64,000 nt of DNA from Candidatus Peregrinibacteria bacterium (GTDB taxonomy: Bacteria; Patescibacteriota; Gracilibacteria; UBA1369; LOWO2-01-FULL-3). The stretch spans positions 77,030 through 141,029 of the forward strand of contig JABILX010000003.1 of NCBI GenBank assembly GCA_018654255.1, in the 5' to 3' direction. This document shows positions 11,332-22,351 of the stretch, one piece after another. The notes beneath the pieces are model-generated. The model was given only the letters and a program-made list of their open reading frames with translations. It had not been told where the DNA came from and ran no database searches. A program made the position numbers and the translations under genes. Every line of letters starts with the position of its first letter. Positions within the stretch are counted from its first letter, which is position 1.

Positions 11332-11382
11332 ACTCCAGCAATCCTATTGGTTGCCTTTATTATACATATAAAACACATAAAA

Positions 11383-13470
11383 ATGGCTGAAGATCTAAAC
11401 TACCTCCGCAATATAGGTATCATCGCCCACATCGATGCCGGTAAAACAACCGTCACCGAACGTTTCCTATATTACACAGGACGAACCCACAAAATTGGCG
11501 AAACACACGACGGTGAATCCCAAATGGACTGGATGGAGCAAGAGAGAGAACGTGGTATCACGATCACATCAGCAGCAACAACTTGCTTCTGGAAACCAGA
11601 AAGTGAAGACCAAAAATACAGAATCAACATCATCGACACCCCAGGACACGTTGACTTCACAGCAGAAGTAGAAAGAGCCCTCCGAGTACTAGACGGGGGT
11701 GTTATTGTATTTGATGGATCACAAGGTGTAGAGCCACAATCAGAAACAGTTTGGAGACAAGCAGACAAATACGAAGTACCAAGAATCGCATTCATCAACA
11801 AGATGGACAAGATGGGCGGAGACTTCGACATGAGTATCAAATCAATTTGGGAACGACTATCCCCTGACGCAGTCGCTATTCAACTCCCAATCGGAACTGA
11901 AAACGACCACAAAGGAGTAATAGATCTAATCACAAAAAAAGCATACGAGTTCGAAGGAGAAAAAGGCGAAGACATAAAGGAAGTAGAAATCCCAGCTGAC
12001 ATGACAAGCAAAGTCGATGAATACAGAGCTACAATGATAGAAAAAATCTCAGAATACGACGACGTACTAATGGAGAAATTCCTCGAAGGACAAGAACCAA
12101 CAGAAGCTGAAATCAAAAAAGGAATCCGAACAGCTACAACTGCAAACAAGATGTACCCAGTAATGTGCGGATCTGCTCTAAAAAACGTTGGAGCACAGTT
12201 GGTACTCGACGCTGTTTGTTGGTACCTTCCTTCACCAATGGATCTTCCACCAGTGCAAGGAATCAAACCACGAACAGAAGAACCAATAGAAAGAAAACTA
12301 ATAGATGACGAACCTTTCTCAGCACTAGCATTCAAAATCGCTACAGACCCATTTGTAGGAACACTAACTTTCTTCAGAGTATATTCAGGAAAAGTTGAAG
12401 CAGGAAGTTATGTGTACAATTCAAATTCTGATACAAAAGAAAGAATGGGCCGAATTCTACAGATGCACGCAAACTCTCGTGAAGAAATCAAAGCAGTACA
12501 CGCTGGAGACATCGCAGCTGTCGTTGGACTAAAGAAAACTTCAACAGGACACACACTCTGCGACCAACAAAACCAAATAATATTAGAACAAATCACATTC
12601 CCAGAACCAGTTATCGCGATCGCAGTTGAGCCAAAGACAAAGGCCGACCAAGAAAAGATGGGAGTCGCTCTTCAAAAACTTTCTGAAGAAGATCCAACCT
12701 TCCAAGTCAAAACTGACGACGAAACAGGTCAAACAATCATCTCAGGAATGGGAGAGCTTCACTTGGACATCATCGTTGATCGTATGAAACGTGAATTCAA
12801 AGTTGAAGCAAACATTGGACAACCTCAAGTTGCATACAGAGAAACAATCCAAGAAGAAGTTACAATGGAAGAGAAATACTCAAAACAAACAGGTGGTCGT
12901 GGTCAATTTGGTCATGTACATCTAAAGATCACTCCACAAGAGCCAGGAGCAGGATACGAATTCCTAGACTCAATTGTCGGAGGAAAGATTCCAAAAGAGT
13001 TCATCAAACCAGTAGACAAGGGTATCGAAGAAGCTATGACAAGAGGTATCTTGGCTGGATACCCAATGGTAGACATCAAAGTAGAACTATACGATGGTTC
13101 ATTCCACGATGTGGATTCATCAGAAATGGCCTTCAAGACAGCAGGTTCAATCTGTTTCCAAAATGGTTGCAAACAAGCCAAACCAGCAATTCTTGAACCA
13201 ATAATGGATGTAGAGGTAGTAACTCCTGAAGAATACTTCGGTGACGTTATGGGGAACTTAAACTCAAGAAGAGGACAAATCAAAGAAAGTGGAGAAAGAG
13301 GTATGGCAAAATTCATAAAAGCAATAGTCCCTCTAGCAAACATGTTCGGATACGTAACAGATCTAAGATCTATGACACAAGGCCGAGCAAGCTCTACCAT
13401 GGAATTCGGACACTACGACAAAGTTCCACAAAATGTTGCAGACGATATCATAGCCAAAAGATCGAGCTAA
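11383..13470 (+). CDS. fusA: Elongation factor G
   Basis: G1 [25 protein letters not shown] at 11383 ([18 protein letters not shown]) is more likely than the ORF-track start at 11347. Confidence 0.97.
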   Translation: MAEDLNYLRNIGIIAHIDAGKTTVTERFLYYTGRTHKIGETHDGESQMDWMEQERERGITITSAATTCFWKPESEDQKYRINIIDTPGHVDFTAEVERALRVLDGGVIVFDGSQGVEPQSETVWRQADKYEVPRIAFINKMDKMGGDFDMSIKSIWERLSPDAVAIQLPIGTENDHKGVIDLITKKAYEFEGEKGEDIKEVEIPADMTSKVDEYRATMIEKISEYDDVLMEKFLEGQEPTEAEIKKGIRTATTANKMYPVMCGSALKNVGAQLVLDAVCWYLPSPMDLPPVQGIKPRTEEPIERKLIDDEPFSALAFKIATDPFVGTLTFFRVYSGKVEAGSYVYNSNSDTKERMGRILQMHANSREEIKAVHAGDIAAVVGLKKTSTGHTLCDQQNQIILEQITFPEPVIAIAVEPKTKADQEKMGVALQKLSEEDPTFQVKTDDETGQTIISGMGELHLDIIVDRMKREFKVEANIGQPQVAYRETIQEEVTMEEKYSKQTGGRGQFGHVHLKITPQEPGAGYEFLDSIVGGKIPKEFIKPVDKGIEEAMTRGILAGYPMVDIKVELYDGSFHDVDSSEMAFKTAGSICFQNGCKQAKPAILEPIMDVEVVTPEEYFGDVMGNLNSRRGQIKESGERGMAKFIKAIVPLANMFGYVTDLRSMTQGRASSTMEFGHYDKVPQNVADDIIAKRSS

Positions 13471-13476
13471 ATCATC

Positions 13477-13505
13477 TTGCACTTGAAGATCTTTTTCGCT
13501 AGTAT
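13477..13505 (+). promoter_or_regulatory. Sigma70-type promoter for tuf
   Basis: TTGCAC (13477-13482), 17 nt, TAGTAT (13500-13505). Confidence 0.55.
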
Positions 13506-13566
13506 ACCCCGCGCATTCACAAAAACATTACATATATACACAAATTAATCATTAAATAATCTAATT

Positions 13567-14760
13567 ATGGCTGAAGGTACATTTGATAGGTCAAAACCAC
13601 ACGTCAACGTAGGAACAATTGGTCACGTAGACCATGGTAAAACTACTTTGACTGCAGCAATCACCACTGTAGCTGCCAAAAAAATGGGTGGAGCAAATAA
13701 AGCCGTTGCTTTCGATCAGATCGACAACGCACCTGAAGAGAAAGAAAGAGGTATTACAATCGCTACTTCTCACCAGGAATATGAAACAGAAAAGAGACAC
13801 TACGCTCACGTGGATTGTCCAGGTCATGCCGATTACGTAAAGAACATGATTACTGGTGCAGCTCAAATGGACGGAGCTATCTTGGTAGTATCTGCTGCAG
13901 ACGGGCCAATGCCACAAACTCGTGAGCACATCCTTCTTGCAAGACAGGTGAACGTTCCATACATCATCGTATTTATGAACAAGATGGATCTTGCTGATCC
14001 AGAGATCGCTGAACTTTCAGAGATGGAAGTACGTGAACTACTTACAAAATATGAATTCCCAGGTGACGACACTCCAATCATCAAAGGTTCAGCTCTTAAA
14101 GCTCTTGAAAACCCAGATGACGAAGAAGCTACAAAACCAATCGTTGAACTTCTTGACGCTCTTGACGATTACATCCCACAACCAGAACGTATCTTGGACA
14201 AACCATTCTTGATGCCAGTTGAGGACGTATTCTCAATCAAAGGACGTGGTACTGTTGCTACAGGACGTGTAGACCAAGGTATCGTAAACACAAATGACGA
14301 AATTGAAATCATTGGTATCAAAGAAACTCGAAAAGTTATAGTTACAGGAGTAGAAATGTTCAGAAAAACTCTTGATGAAGGACGAGCTGGAGACAACGTT
14401 GGACTTCTTCTTAGAGGTATTGAAAGAGAAGAAATTGAAAGAGGACAAGTTTGTGCTAAACCTGGATCTATTCAACCACACACAAAATTTGAATCTGAAG
14501 TTTACATCTTGAACAAAGACGAAGGTGGACGACACACTCCTTTCTTCAAAGGTTACAAACCACAATTCTACATCCGAACAACTGACGTTACTGGTTCAGT
14601 TGAGCTTCCAGCAGACGTAGAGATGGTAATGCCTGGAGACAAGGTGAACATGATCGTTACATTAGGAGCTCCAATCGCTCTTGACGAAGGGACTAGATTC
14701 GCTATCCGTGAAGGAGGAAGAACAGTAGGAGCAGGAGTTGTAGCTAAAATAATGGAATAA
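13567..14760 (+). CDS. tuf: Elongation factor Tu
   Basis: [48 protein letters not shown]. Confidence 0.98.
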   Translation: MAEGTFDRSKPHVNVGTIGHVDHGKTTLTAAITTVAAKKMGGANKAVAFDQIDNAPEEKERGITIATSHQEYETEKRHYAHVDCPGHADYVKNMITGAAQMDGAILVVSAADGPMPQTREHILLARQVNVPYIIVFMNKMDLADPEIAELSEMEVRELLTKYEFPGDDTPIIKGSALKALENPDDEEATKPIVELLDALDDYIPQPERILDKPFLMPVEDVFSIKGRGTVATGRVDQGIVNTNDEIEIIGIKETRKVIVTGVEMFRKTLDEGRAGDNVGLLLRGIEREEIERGQVCAKPGSIQPHTKFESEVYILNKDEGGRHTPFFKGYKPQFYIRTTDVTGSVELPADVEMVMPGDKVNMIVTLGAPIALDEGTRFAIREGGRTVGAGVVAKIME

Positions 14761-14782
14761 TTGTCTTTTATATGCCCTTCAG

Positions 14783-14931
14783 AGACTGATTCGGTCTTGA
14801 GGGGCCTTCAAAGCCAATCATTAAAAGCCCAAGCTGATGCTTTTATCAGCCTGGCCCCGCCAAAAGCGGGACATCCTTATACTCACTTTCAATTAAGCTT
14901 TAATTTATTAGAGCCGAGGATGTAAACTCGG
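14783..14931 (+). promoter_or_regulatory. Multi-hairpin tuf-rpsJ intergenic region (terminator/attenuator candidate)
   Basis: Hairpins AGACtgattcgGTCT, GCTGATgcttttATCAGC (14833-14850), CCCGCcaaaaGCGGG (14856-14870), CCGAGgatgtaaaCTCGG (14914-14931); GGGGCC (14801) can alternatively pair with GGCCCC (14853). Confidence 0.45.
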
Positions 14932-14961
14932 TAATTTAATTAAACATTAAACCAACTCACT

Positions 14962-15285
14962 ATGGCAACATCACAACGTTTACGTATCAAAATCAAAGCT
15001 TTCGATCACAAAGTAATCGACGAGACAGCGAAACTAATCATCGACACAGCAGAAAGAACAGGAGCTGTAATTGCAGGACCTATTCCCCTACCAACAAAAG
15101 TCGAAAAATTCACAGTCAACAAATCAACTTTCGTTCACAAAACTTCTCGTGAACAATTCGAGATGAGAACCCACAAAAGACTTATCGACATCTCTGAAGT
15201 TGCTCCAAAAACAATAGAGTCTCTCCAAAACCTCTCTCTTCCAGCAGGAGTAGAGATCGAGATCAAGATGTTGGCAGATGCTTAA
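14962..15285 (+). CDS. rpsJ: 30S ribosomal protein S10
   Basis: [54 protein letters not shown]. Confidence 0.97.
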   Translation: MATSQRLRIKIKAFDHKVIDETAKLIIDTAERTGAVIAGPIPLPTKVEKFTVNKSTFVHKTSREQFEMRTHKRLIDISEVAPKTIESLQNLSLPAGVEIEIKMLADA

Positions 15286-15306
15286 GCCCACACAAAAAAC
15301 CAGGGC

Positions 15307-15336
15307 TTGACAAAAAAACAAAACCATGCGAAAATA
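15307..15336 (+). promoter_or_regulatory. Candidate promoter for the rpsJ-rplC intergenic RNA
   Basis: TTGACA (15307-15312), then a weak AAAATA -10 about 18 nt downstream. Confidence 0.35.
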
Positions 15337-15341
15337 CCCAC

Positions 15342-15671
15342 TCGTGATTACACTTTATTGTGTCACGATTTATGGGTTCTGTTCGACCATTCCAGAGCAT
15401 TCCCTCGCACCACGGTTAGGTGAGCCAGCCCACGTGCTATGAGCTCCCTTACCTCCCATCGGAGGAAGAGTGATTGCGTGGCACATATAAGGTCCGCTCA
15501 GTCGAAAGAACCCACCACCGATCCAACCAGATTCCCTTTAGAGGTTGAGTCTGGGATCACAATAAGAGTGTTTTGTATGGTTATGCTGGCTACCAGCAAT
15601 CCTCTATGCCCCTTGAGGATTCCTCCTTCCAACCCATGCAAAACACTCTCTTTCCAATTACCTTTGTAATC
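15342..15671 (+). ncRNA. Candidate structured RNA between rpsJ and rplC; family unknown, strand inferred from promoter
   Basis: Hairpin TCGTGattACAC/GTGTCACGA (15342-15369); long domain GGGTTCtgTTCGAC/GTCGAAaGAACCC (15374-15513); stem AGAGTGTTTTGtATGG / CCATgCAAAACACTCT (15565-15649) enclosing GCTGGctaCCAGC and AATCCTC/GAGGATT; hairpin ATTACctttGTAAT. Confidence 0.5.
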
Positions 15672-15698
15672 CTTTAACAAAAAATCTCAAAGATTCTC

Positions 15699-15727
15699 TT
15701 GACTCTCCTGTTGCACTTCTATATATT
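15699..15727 (+). promoter_or_regulatory. Sigma70-type promoter for rplC operon
   Basis: TTGACT (15699-15704), 17 nt, TATATT (15722-15727). Confidence 0.65.
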
Positions 15728-15828
15728 GCAGCAGCAATTTGAAAAGATTGTATGTTAATTACTCCTTATGAGGGCTTGCCGAAAAGTCTTCAAAGGACTA
15801 TCCAAATGGATATTAACCTCTACGTATT

Positions 15829-16404
15829 ATGCCAGGAATTCTCGGCAAAAAAATAGGTATGACTCGAGTCTTTCAAGACGATGGTCGCGTGATCCCAATC
15901 ACAATTGTAGAATGCCCTCCAAACGAGGTCACTCAGGTAAAAACAGTTGAGAAAGACGGATATCCGGCGATAGTCCTGGGATTTTCCAAATTAAAGAAGC
16001 CAACAAAGACCAAACAATTCCACTTTGTAAGAGAGTTCAAGTCAGAAGAAGACGTCAAGAAAGGAGATCAGGTAACTCTAGAATCATTCCAAGACGCAGA
16101 GGACGTACAAGTTATGGGAATTTCAAAAGGTAAAGGTTTCCAAGGAGTAATCAAAAGATACAACTTCTCAAGAGGTCCAGAAACTCACGGTTCACACCAC
16201 CACAGAAAACCAGGATCAATAGGAGCCTGTGCGAAACCAGGAAGAGTACACAAAGGTAAGAAACTACCAGGAAGAATGGGAACAGACCGAATAACACTAA
16301 GAAGCGTAAAAGTAGCATATCTAGACAATGAAAAGAACTTGATCGGACTCAAAGGCCCAGTTCCAGGCCCAAATGGAGCATTAGTCGTAATAACAAAGAA
16401 ATAA
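15829..16404 (+). CDS. rplC: 50S ribosomal protein L3
   Basis: GILGKKIGMTRVF, SKGKGFQGVIKRYNFSRGPETHGSHHHRKPGSIG. Confidence 0.97.
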   Translation: MPGILGKKIGMTRVFQDDGRVIPITIVECPPNEVTQVKTVEKDGYPAIVLGFSKLKKPTKTKQFHFVREFKSEEDVKKGDQVTLESFQDAEDVQVMGISKGKGFQGVIKRYNFSRGPETHGSHHHRKPGSIGACAKPGRVHKGKKLPGRMGTDRITLRSVKVAYLDNEKNLIGLKGPVPGPNGALVVITKK

Positions 16405-16411
16405 AACATAG

Positions 16412-17041
16412 ATGAAAGTAGACTTATACTCACAAACAGGAGAGAAAAAAGGAGAAGTAGACCTTAAAAAGGAAATCTTTGAAGTTCCATTCAACGAAGA
16501 CTTGGTTCACCAAGCTTTGGTTTATCAACTTTCAAACGCAAGAAGAGTAATAGCTCACACAAAATCAAGAGGAGAAGTAAGAGGCGGAGGAGCTAAACCA
16601 TTCAAACAAAAAGGAACAGGTAGAGCTCGTCAAGGTTCTAAGAGAAATGTTCACATGAGAGGTGGATGTGTAGTATTCGGACCTTCAAACGAAAGAAACT
16701 TCAAGAAACAAATGCCAAAGAAACAAAGAAGAAAGGCTCTATTCTGCGCACTTTCTGAGAAAGCAAGAAACAAAGAAATTATTGCACTAGATAAATACGA
16801 AGGAGAGATAAAGACGAAACCTCTCCAAGCACTAATTGGCAAACTGCCAATTAAAAGAGACGCGTTGATAGTAGTACCAGGAAGAGATAAGTCTGTAGAA
16901 TTATCAGCAAGAAATCTTCCAAATGTAAAAACTATCCACGCAAATTACATTAATATCAAAGATTTACAAAAATATGACACAGTCCTCTTCATGCAAGACT
17001 CGTTAGCAAAATTGGAAGAGGTATTTTTAAATACAAAATAA
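16412..17041 (+). CDS. rplD: 50S ribosomal protein L4
   Basis: RRVIAHTKSRGEVRGGGAKPFKQKGTGRARQGS. Confidence 0.96.
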   Translation: MKVDLYSQTGEKKGEVDLKKEIFEVPFNEDLVHQALVYQLSNARRVIAHTKSRGEVRGGGAKPFKQKGTGRARQGSKRNVHMRGGCVVFGPSNERNFKKQMPKKQRRKALFCALSEKARNKEIIALDKYEGEIKTKPLQALIGKLPIKRDALIVVPGRDKSVELSARNLPNVKTIHANYINIKDLQKYDTVLFMQDSLAKLEEVFLNTK

Positions 17042-17334
17042 TGGACTACCTAAGTACAATCATAAAGCCACTGACAACAGAGAAAAGCACTGCTCACAAT
17101 GCTCAGAATAAGTATATGTTCGAAGTCCAAAGGAAAGCAGACAAAACAACTATCAAGAAAGCATTCGAAGAGATATATGGAGTAAAAGCAGAAACAGTTA
17201 GAACATTCTTACTCCCAAGCAAATCAAGAATGCTTCGAAGAGGACAATTATGGAAGAAAAGACCTGTAGCAAAGAGAGCTATCATCACGATAGCAAAAGG
17301 AAAAACAATAGATCCTAATAAAATCAAAGCTTAA
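17041..17334 (+). CDS. rplW: 50S ribosomal protein L23
   Basis: IIKPLTTEKSTAHNAQNKYMFEVQRKADKTTIKKAFEEIYGVK. Confidence 0.95.
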   Translation: MDYLSTIIKPLTTEKSTAHNAQNKYMFEVQRKADKTTIKKAFEEIYGVKAETVRTFLLPSKSRMLRRGQLWKKRPVAKRAIITIAKGKTIDPNKIKA

Positions 17335-18167
17335 TGGCAATAAAGAAATACAAACCAACGACACCGGGAAGAAGAGGCATGTCCTCACCTTCGTTTGACG
17401 AAGTAACCAAAACCAAACCTGAGAAACGACTGGTTAAAAAAGCACAGAAACACGCAGGAAGAAACTCAAGCGGACAAATCACGGTTAGACACAAAGGAGG
17501 AGGACATAAGAGAAAATTAAGAATGCTCGACTTCAAACAAACCGAAAAACTCAATATCGAAGGGAAAGTAACAGCAGTAGAGTATGATCCAGGAAGAACA
17601 GCGTATATAATGCTCGTAACATACAAAGACGGTGATAAGAGATACCACTTAGCACCAGAAGGAATAAAGGTCGGAGACAAGGTAGAAACAAAGGTTAAAG
17701 CAAAAGCAAAAATCGGAGCAAGACTAACGTTGAAACACGTACCTGTTGGATACCAAGTACACAACATTGAATTAAATCCAGAACAAGGTGGAAAACTAGT
17801 AAGATCAGCAGGATCATACGCAACAGTAGTTTCTCTCGAGGGTAAAATGGCACAAATCCAAATGCCTTCAGGAGAGACTAGACTGATATCAAAAGAATCG
17901 TATGCAAGTATCGGAATAGTAAGTAACTTAGAACATTCAAATATCACATTAGGAAAAGCTGGAAGAAAGAGATGGATGGGAATAAGACCATCTGTAACAG
18001 GTAAATCAATGAATCCATGTGATCATCCACATGGTGGTGGTGAAGGACATCAACCAATCGGTATGAAACATCCAAAAACACCATGGGGAATGCCAGCACT
18101 TGGATTCAAAACACGCAGAAGACACCAATCAGATAAATATATCATTAAGGACAGACGTCATAAATAA
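17334..18167 (+). CDS. rplB: 50S ribosomal protein L2
   Basis: KPTTPGRRGM, GGGHKRKLRMLDF, RPSVTGKSMNPCDHPHGGGEG. Confidence 0.98.
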   Translation: MAIKKYKPTTPGRRGMSSPSFDEVTKTKPEKRLVKKAQKHAGRNSSGQITVRHKGGGHKRKLRMLDFKQTEKLNIEGKVTAVEYDPGRTAYIMLVTYKDGDKRYHLAPEGIKVGDKVETKVKAKAKIGARLTLKHVPVGYQVHNIELNPEQGGKLVRSAGSYATVVSLEGKMAQIQMPSGETRLISKESYASIGIVSNLEHSNITLGKAGRKRWMGIRPSVTGKSMNPCDHPHGGGEGHQPIGMKHPKTPWGMPALGFKTRRRHQSDKYIIKDRRHK

Positions 18168-18173
18168 ACACAT

Positions 18174-18452
18174 ATGTCTAGAAGCTCAAAAAAAGGACCA
18201 TTCGTAGACCCTAAGGTCCAAAAAAAAGTAGAAAGAATGGAAGAAACAGGAGATAAGAAGCCTATTAAAACATGGGCAAGAAGTTGTGACATCGCACCAG
18301 AATTCGTAGGACATACATTCGCGGTACACAATGGAAAACAATTTATACCAGTGTTCGTAACAGAGAGTATGGTTGGTCACAAGTTAGGAGAATTCGCCCC
18401 AGCGCGAAAATTTAAAGGCCACGGTGGTAAATTAGCTAAAGTAACCGGTTAA
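18174..18452 (+). CDS. rpsS: 30S ribosomal protein S19
   Basis: [40 protein letters not shown]. Confidence 0.97.
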   Translation: MSRSSKKGPFVDPKVQKKVERMEETGDKKPIKTWARSCDIAPEFVGHTFAVHNGKQFIPVFVTESMVGHKLGEFAPARKFKGHGGKLAKVTG

Positions 18453-18457
18453 AAATT

Positions 18458-18871
18458 ATGCAAGCAATAGCAAAACATCTTAGAATTTCACCAAAAAAAG
18501 CGAATTTAGTCGCAGGTTTGGTTAGAAAAAAACCAGTTCAAGATGCTTTGGACATCCTGCAATTCACACAAAAGAAAGCGGCCCCAATGATAAGAAAAGT
18601 AATCGCATCTGCAGCTGCTAATGCAAAAGAAACAGCAAAACAAGATATTGAATCATTACAGATAAAAGAAATAATTGTAAACGAAGGAACTACACTAAAA
18701 AGAAGCGTACCAATTTCAAGAGGAAGAATGCACCCCATCAAGAAAAGAACATCTCACATAAGAGTTTATCTAGAAACAAAGAAAGAGAAAATCAAAACGA
18801 AAACTCCAGCAAAAGCTGAAACTCCAGCTCCAGCTGAGACCCCCGCAGAAGAAAAACCTAAAACCAACTAA
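18458..18871 (+). CDS. rplV: 50S ribosomal protein L22 with low-complexity C-terminal tail
   Basis: LRISPKKANLVAGLVRKKPVQDALDILQF; tail KIKTKTPAKAETPAPAETPAEEKPKTN. Confidence 0.95.
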   Translation: MQAIAKHLRISPKKANLVAGLVRKKPVQDALDILQFTQKKAAPMIRKVIASAAANAKETAKQDIESLQIKEIIVNEGTTLKRSVPISRGRMHPIKKRTSHIRVYLETKKEKIKTKTPAKAETPAPAETPAEEKPKTN

Positions 18872-18876
18872 ATAAT

Positions 18877-19557
18877 ATGGGACAAAAAGTAAATCCAAAA
18901 GTAATTAGAATAGGAATAACCCGTGACTGGGACTCTAGATGGTACGCAGGAAAAAAAGAGTACGCAAAGTTGCTTCATCAGGATCTAGAAATAGAAAAAG
19001 CAATCAGAGCAAAGCTTACTGAAGGAGGAATCTCAAAAATAGAGATACTTAGAACCCAAGGAAAAGTAATCACAAACATTTACACATCAAAACCAGGAAT
19101 AATTATTGGAAGAGGAGGATCTGTAATAGAAGACTTGCGAACATTGCTTGAGAAGAAATTCAAAGTAACGATCGCAATCAATATAAAAGAAATAAAGAAA
19201 CCAATGATAGACGCAGGAACAGTAGCAGAATCTATTGCACAGCAAGTAGTAAAAAGAGTCTCATATAGAAGAGCTTGTAAGATGGCTATCGAAAAAGCGA
19301 TGGAAACCGGAGCAAAAGGAGCAAAGATAAAAGTAGCAGGAAGATTGAATGGAGTTGAAATCGCTCGTGAAGAATTCTTCTCACTAGGGAAAATTCCTCT
19401 CCACACATTCAGAGCAGATATCGACTATGCGACAGCAACTGCGCAAACAACATACGGAGCAATCGGAATAAAAGTATGGATATACAAAGGAGAAATATTC
19501 AAAAAAGACTTGGACTCAAGACTACAAAATGAAATTGAAGAAATTAAAAACACTTAA
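18877..19557 (+). CDS. rpsC: 30S ribosomal protein S3
   Basis: MGQKVNPKVIRIGITRDWDSRWYAGKKEYAKLLHQD, KH domain. Confidence 0.97.
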   Translation: MGQKVNPKVIRIGITRDWDSRWYAGKKEYAKLLHQDLEIEKAIRAKLTEGGISKIEILRTQGKVITNIYTSKPGIIIGRGGSVIEDLRTLLEKKFKVTIAINIKEIKKPMIDAGTVAESIAQQVVKRVSYRRACKMAIEKAMETGAKGAKIKVAGRLNGVEIAREEFFSLGKIPLHTFRADIDYATATAQTTYGAIGIKVWIYKGEIFKKDLDSRLQNEIEEIKNT

Positions 19558-19559
19558 TA

Positions 19560-19979
19560 ATGTTACAACCGCGAAAGCAAAAATACAGAAAAGAACACCG
19601 ACTAAGAGGGTCATACAAAGGTAAAGCAAATACCGGTAATGCGTTGAACTTCGGATCTCACGGACTCAAAGCACTATCTACATCAGAAGTGACTTCAAGA
19701 CAGATAGAGGCGGCAAGACGTGTTATGACAAGATACACAAAAAGAGGAGGTAAAATCTGGATAACTATATTCCCTCACAAGCCAATCAGTAAAAAAGGTG
19801 CAGAAGTACCAATGGGTGGAGGAAAAGGTGCTCCAGACAGATTCGTAACAATAGTTAAGCCAGGAAGAGTTTTGTTTGAAATGGATGGTATAGAAGATGA
19901 AACAGCGATAGCAGCACTAAAACTCGCTGCTTACAAACTACCTGTAAAATGCAAAGTAATAAGTAAATCTAATAAATAA
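19560..19979 (+). CDS. rplP: 50S ribosomal protein L16
   Basis: [51 protein letters not shown]. Confidence 0.97.
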   Translation: MLQPRKQKYRKEHRLRGSYKGKANTGNALNFGSHGLKALSTSEVTSRQIEAARRVMTRYTKRGGKIWITIFPHKPISKKGAEVPMGGGKGAPDRFVTIVKPGRVLFEMDGIEDETAIAALKLAAYKLPVKCKVISKSNK

Positions 19980-20176
19980 TGTTCACAGTAGAAGAATTAA
20001 GAAAACTAGACACAAGCAAGCTCAGAGAAGAGCTAAAAAAAGCTGAAAAAGAACTTTTCAAGATAAGATTTGAAGTGACTTCTGGACAATCAAAAGCAAG
20101 TCACACAGTAAGAGAAAAGAAGATATACGTTGCACAAATGAAAACAATAATGTCAGAACCTAACCAAAAAGACTAA
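19979..20176 (+). CDS. rpmC: 50S ribosomal protein L29
   Basis: Size, position and EELRKLDTSKLREELKKAEKELFKIRFE. Confidence 0.93.
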   Translation: MFTVEELRKLDTSKLREELKKAEKELFKIRFEVTSGQSKASHTVREKKIYVAQMKTIMSEPNQKD

Positions 20177-20415
20177 TGAGATCAAAAAAAGGATCAGTAT
20201 CGTCAAACGTTCAAGACAAAACAATTATTGCCGAGGTTCATACATACAAAAGACACCCGAAATACAAGAAAAGATATCGAACAACAAAGAAATTTCACAT
20301 CGACAATCCTGAGAGTAAAAAATTCGAAATTGGAGATATGATCACATTCTATGAGACCAAGCCAATCAGCAAACTAAAAAGATGGACCCTGACAAAACCT
20401 AACAACGAAGCATAA
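20176..20415 (+). CDS. rpsQ: 30S ribosomal protein S17
   Basis: [66 protein letters not shown]. Confidence 0.95.
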   Translation: MRSKKGSVSSNVQDKTIIAEVHTYKRHPKYKKRYRTTKKFHIDNPESKKFEIGDMITFYETKPISKLKRWTLTKPNNEA

Positions 20416-20783
20416 TGATACAAGCAGAATCAAAATTAAATGTAGCAGACAACACAGGAGCAAAGATGGTTCAATGCATCAAAGTTCTAGGTGGTTCAAA
20501 AAGAAAATACGCTAGAATCGGAGACGTTATAACCGTATCAGTAAAAGAAGCAGCTCCACGTGGAATAGTTAAGAAAAAATCAATTCAACAAGCTGTAATC
20601 GTAAGACAAAGAAAAGAGATAGGAAGAAAAGACGGTTCATTCATTAGATTCGATGAAAATGCAGTAGTGATAATAGGCGCAGACAAACAACCTAAAGGAA
20701 CTCGTGTATTCGGACCAGTAGCAAGAGAACTAAGAGAAAGAGGTTACCAAAAAATTATCTCATTAGCCCCTGAAGTAATATGA
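20415..20783 (+). CDS. rplN: 50S ribosomal protein L14
   Basis: [37 protein letters not shown]. Confidence 0.97.
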   Translation: MIQAESKLNVADNTGAKMVQCIKVLGGSKRKYARIGDVITVSVKEAAPRGIVKKKSIQQAVIVRQRKEIGRKDGSFIRFDENAVVIIGADKQPKGTRVFGPVARELRERGYQKIISLAPEVI

Positions 20784-21130
20784 AGCTCAAAATTGGAGAC
20801 GAAGTACAAATATTGACAGGAAAAGACAAAGGTAAAAAAGGTAAGATTACCAAGATATTCAGAAACTCAAGAAAAATCACAGTAGAAAAGGTAAACCTAC
20901 TAACAAAACATATCAAAAAAACAGCTCAAAGACCGGGAGAAAAATTAAGATACGAATTCCCTATCCAAGCATCAAACGCAATTCTTGTATGCCCAAAGTG
21001 TAAAAAAACAACAAGAATAGAAATGAAGAAATTGGAAAATAAGAAAAAAGAGAGGATCTGTAAAAAATGTAAAGATTCTGTAGACCAAATTGTAACAACT
21101 AAAAAATCAAGTTCTAAACAAAAGAAATAA
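20780..21130 (+). CDS. rplX: 50S ribosomal protein L24
   Basis: [28 protein letters not shown] overlap with rplN. Confidence 0.95.
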   Translation: MKLKIGDEVQILTGKDKGKKGKITKIFRNSRKITVEKVNLLTKHIKKTAQRPGEKLRYEFPIQASNAILVCPKCKKTTRIEMKKLENKKKERICKKCKDSVDQIVTTKKSSSKQKK

Positions 21131-21132
21131 TC

Positions 21133-21678
21133 ATGGCAAAAGATTTAAAAACACAATACAAAGAAGTAGTAGCCCCAAAGCTAAAAAAAGACTTGGGACT
21201 AAAGAATATAAACGCCGTACCTAAGGTTAAAAAAATAACTATAAACGTTGGGATGGGATCAATTATTCAAAGCCAAGGCAAAGACACATCTCACATAGTA
21301 GAGAACCTAGCGAAAATTTCTGGTCAAAAACCAATCATCACAAAGACAAGAAAAGCGATCTCAAACTTCAAAGTAAGAGAAAACATGCCAGTAGGATTAG
21401 TAGTAACACTAAGAGGACAAAGAATGTATGACTTCCTAAACAAACTGATAAACATAACATTACCGAGAGTACGAGATTTCCGAGGATTATCAGCAAAAGC
21501 ATTCGACGGAAATGGAAACTACTCACTAGGACTAACAGAACACGTAGTATTCCCAGAGATCAACCCAGACGACGTACTACACTTACACGGAGTACAAGTG
21601 ACTATCACAACATCAGCAACAAACGACGAAGATGCAAAAGCACTTCTCACCGCCTTCAATTTCCCATTTAAAAAATAA
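21133..21678 (+). CDS. rplE: 50S ribosomal protein L5
   Basis: [42 protein letters not shown]. Confidence 0.97.
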   Translation: MAKDLKTQYKEVVAPKLKKDLGLKNINAVPKVKKITINVGMGSIIQSQGKDTSHIVENLAKISGQKPIITKTRKAISNFKVRENMPVGLVVTLRGQRMYDFLNKLINITLPRVRDFRGLSAKAFDGNGNYSLGLTEHVVFPEINPDDVLHLHGVQVTITTSATNDEDAKALLTAFNFPFKK

Positions 21679-21680
21679 TC

Positions 21681-21905
21681 ATGGCTAGAACAGCATTAGT
21701 AATTAAAACTCAAAAAAGAAAGCAAACCGCTGAGAAACAAAAGAAAGCGGGCAAGAAAGTTGAATTCTCAACAAAAATATACAACAGATGCAGACTGTGC
21801 GGAAGAAAGTTTGGATATATGAGAAGATTCGACATGTGCAGAATATGCTTCAGAGAACTTGCAAAAGAAGGGAAAATCCCTGGAGTTAAAAAATCATCTT
21901 GGTAG
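21681..21905 (+). CDS. rpsN: 30S ribosomal protein S14, zinc-binding type
   Basis: [38 protein letters not shown]. Confidence 0.95.
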   Translation: MARTALVIKTQKRKQTAEKQKKAGKKVEFSTKIYNRCRLCGRKFGYMRRFDMCRICFRELAKEGKIPGVKKSSW

Positions 21906-21968
21906 GAACAAAAAGCACAATGCTTTAACGTCACCCACCCACTTAAGAAAAAACCTAAATTTAAAAAA

Positions 21969-22349
21969 ATGAACACAGACCCAATCGCAGACTTGTTAAC
22001 AAGAATTAGAAACTCATCAGGAGCTAACTTAAGCTCATGCACAATTCCATACTCAAAAATCAAAGAGAATATTTTAAAAATACTAGTAGAGAAATCGTTC
22101 GTAACTAAATACGAAAAAGTAGAAAACAAATTCCCAGAACTAGTGGTTCAACTAGAAGAAGGAAAAACAATTACTTTGAAAAGGATTTCTAAGCCAGGAC
22201 AAAGAATCTACGTCAAAAAAGACGATTTAAAAAGACCACTATTGAGTGGATTAGGAGTAAGAATAATCTCAACTTCAAAAGGTCTTATGACCAGTGAAGA
22301 AGCTTACAAAAAAGATTTAGGGGGAGAAATAATCTGTGAAGTTTACTAA
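21969..22349 (+). CDS. rpsH: 30S ribosomal protein S8
   Basis: DPIADLLTRIRNSSGA, ISTSKGLMTSEEAYKKDLGGEIICEVY. Confidence 0.96.
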   Translation: MNTDPIADLLTRIRNSSGANLSSCTIPYSKIKENILKILVEKSFVTKYEKVENKFPELVVQLEEGKTITLKRISKPGQRIYVKKDDLKRPLLSGLGVRIISTSKGLMTSEEAYKKDLGGEIICEVY

Positions 22350-22351
22350 AT

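Noticed and set aside
15439-15669. Plus-strand 76-aa ORF inside the rpsJ-rplC gap
   Set aside because: It overlaps strongly base-paired RNA domains; no protein-like conservation signal is visible.
15342-15671. RNase P RNA, tmRNA or SRP RNA assignment for the rpsJ-rplC RNA
   Set aside because: The ACAGAACCC on the minus strand is part of the long stem, and no GAGGAAAGUCC partner is present. No tag-peptide ORF or tRNA-like ends were seen, and no GGAAGGAAGCA-type SRP loop.
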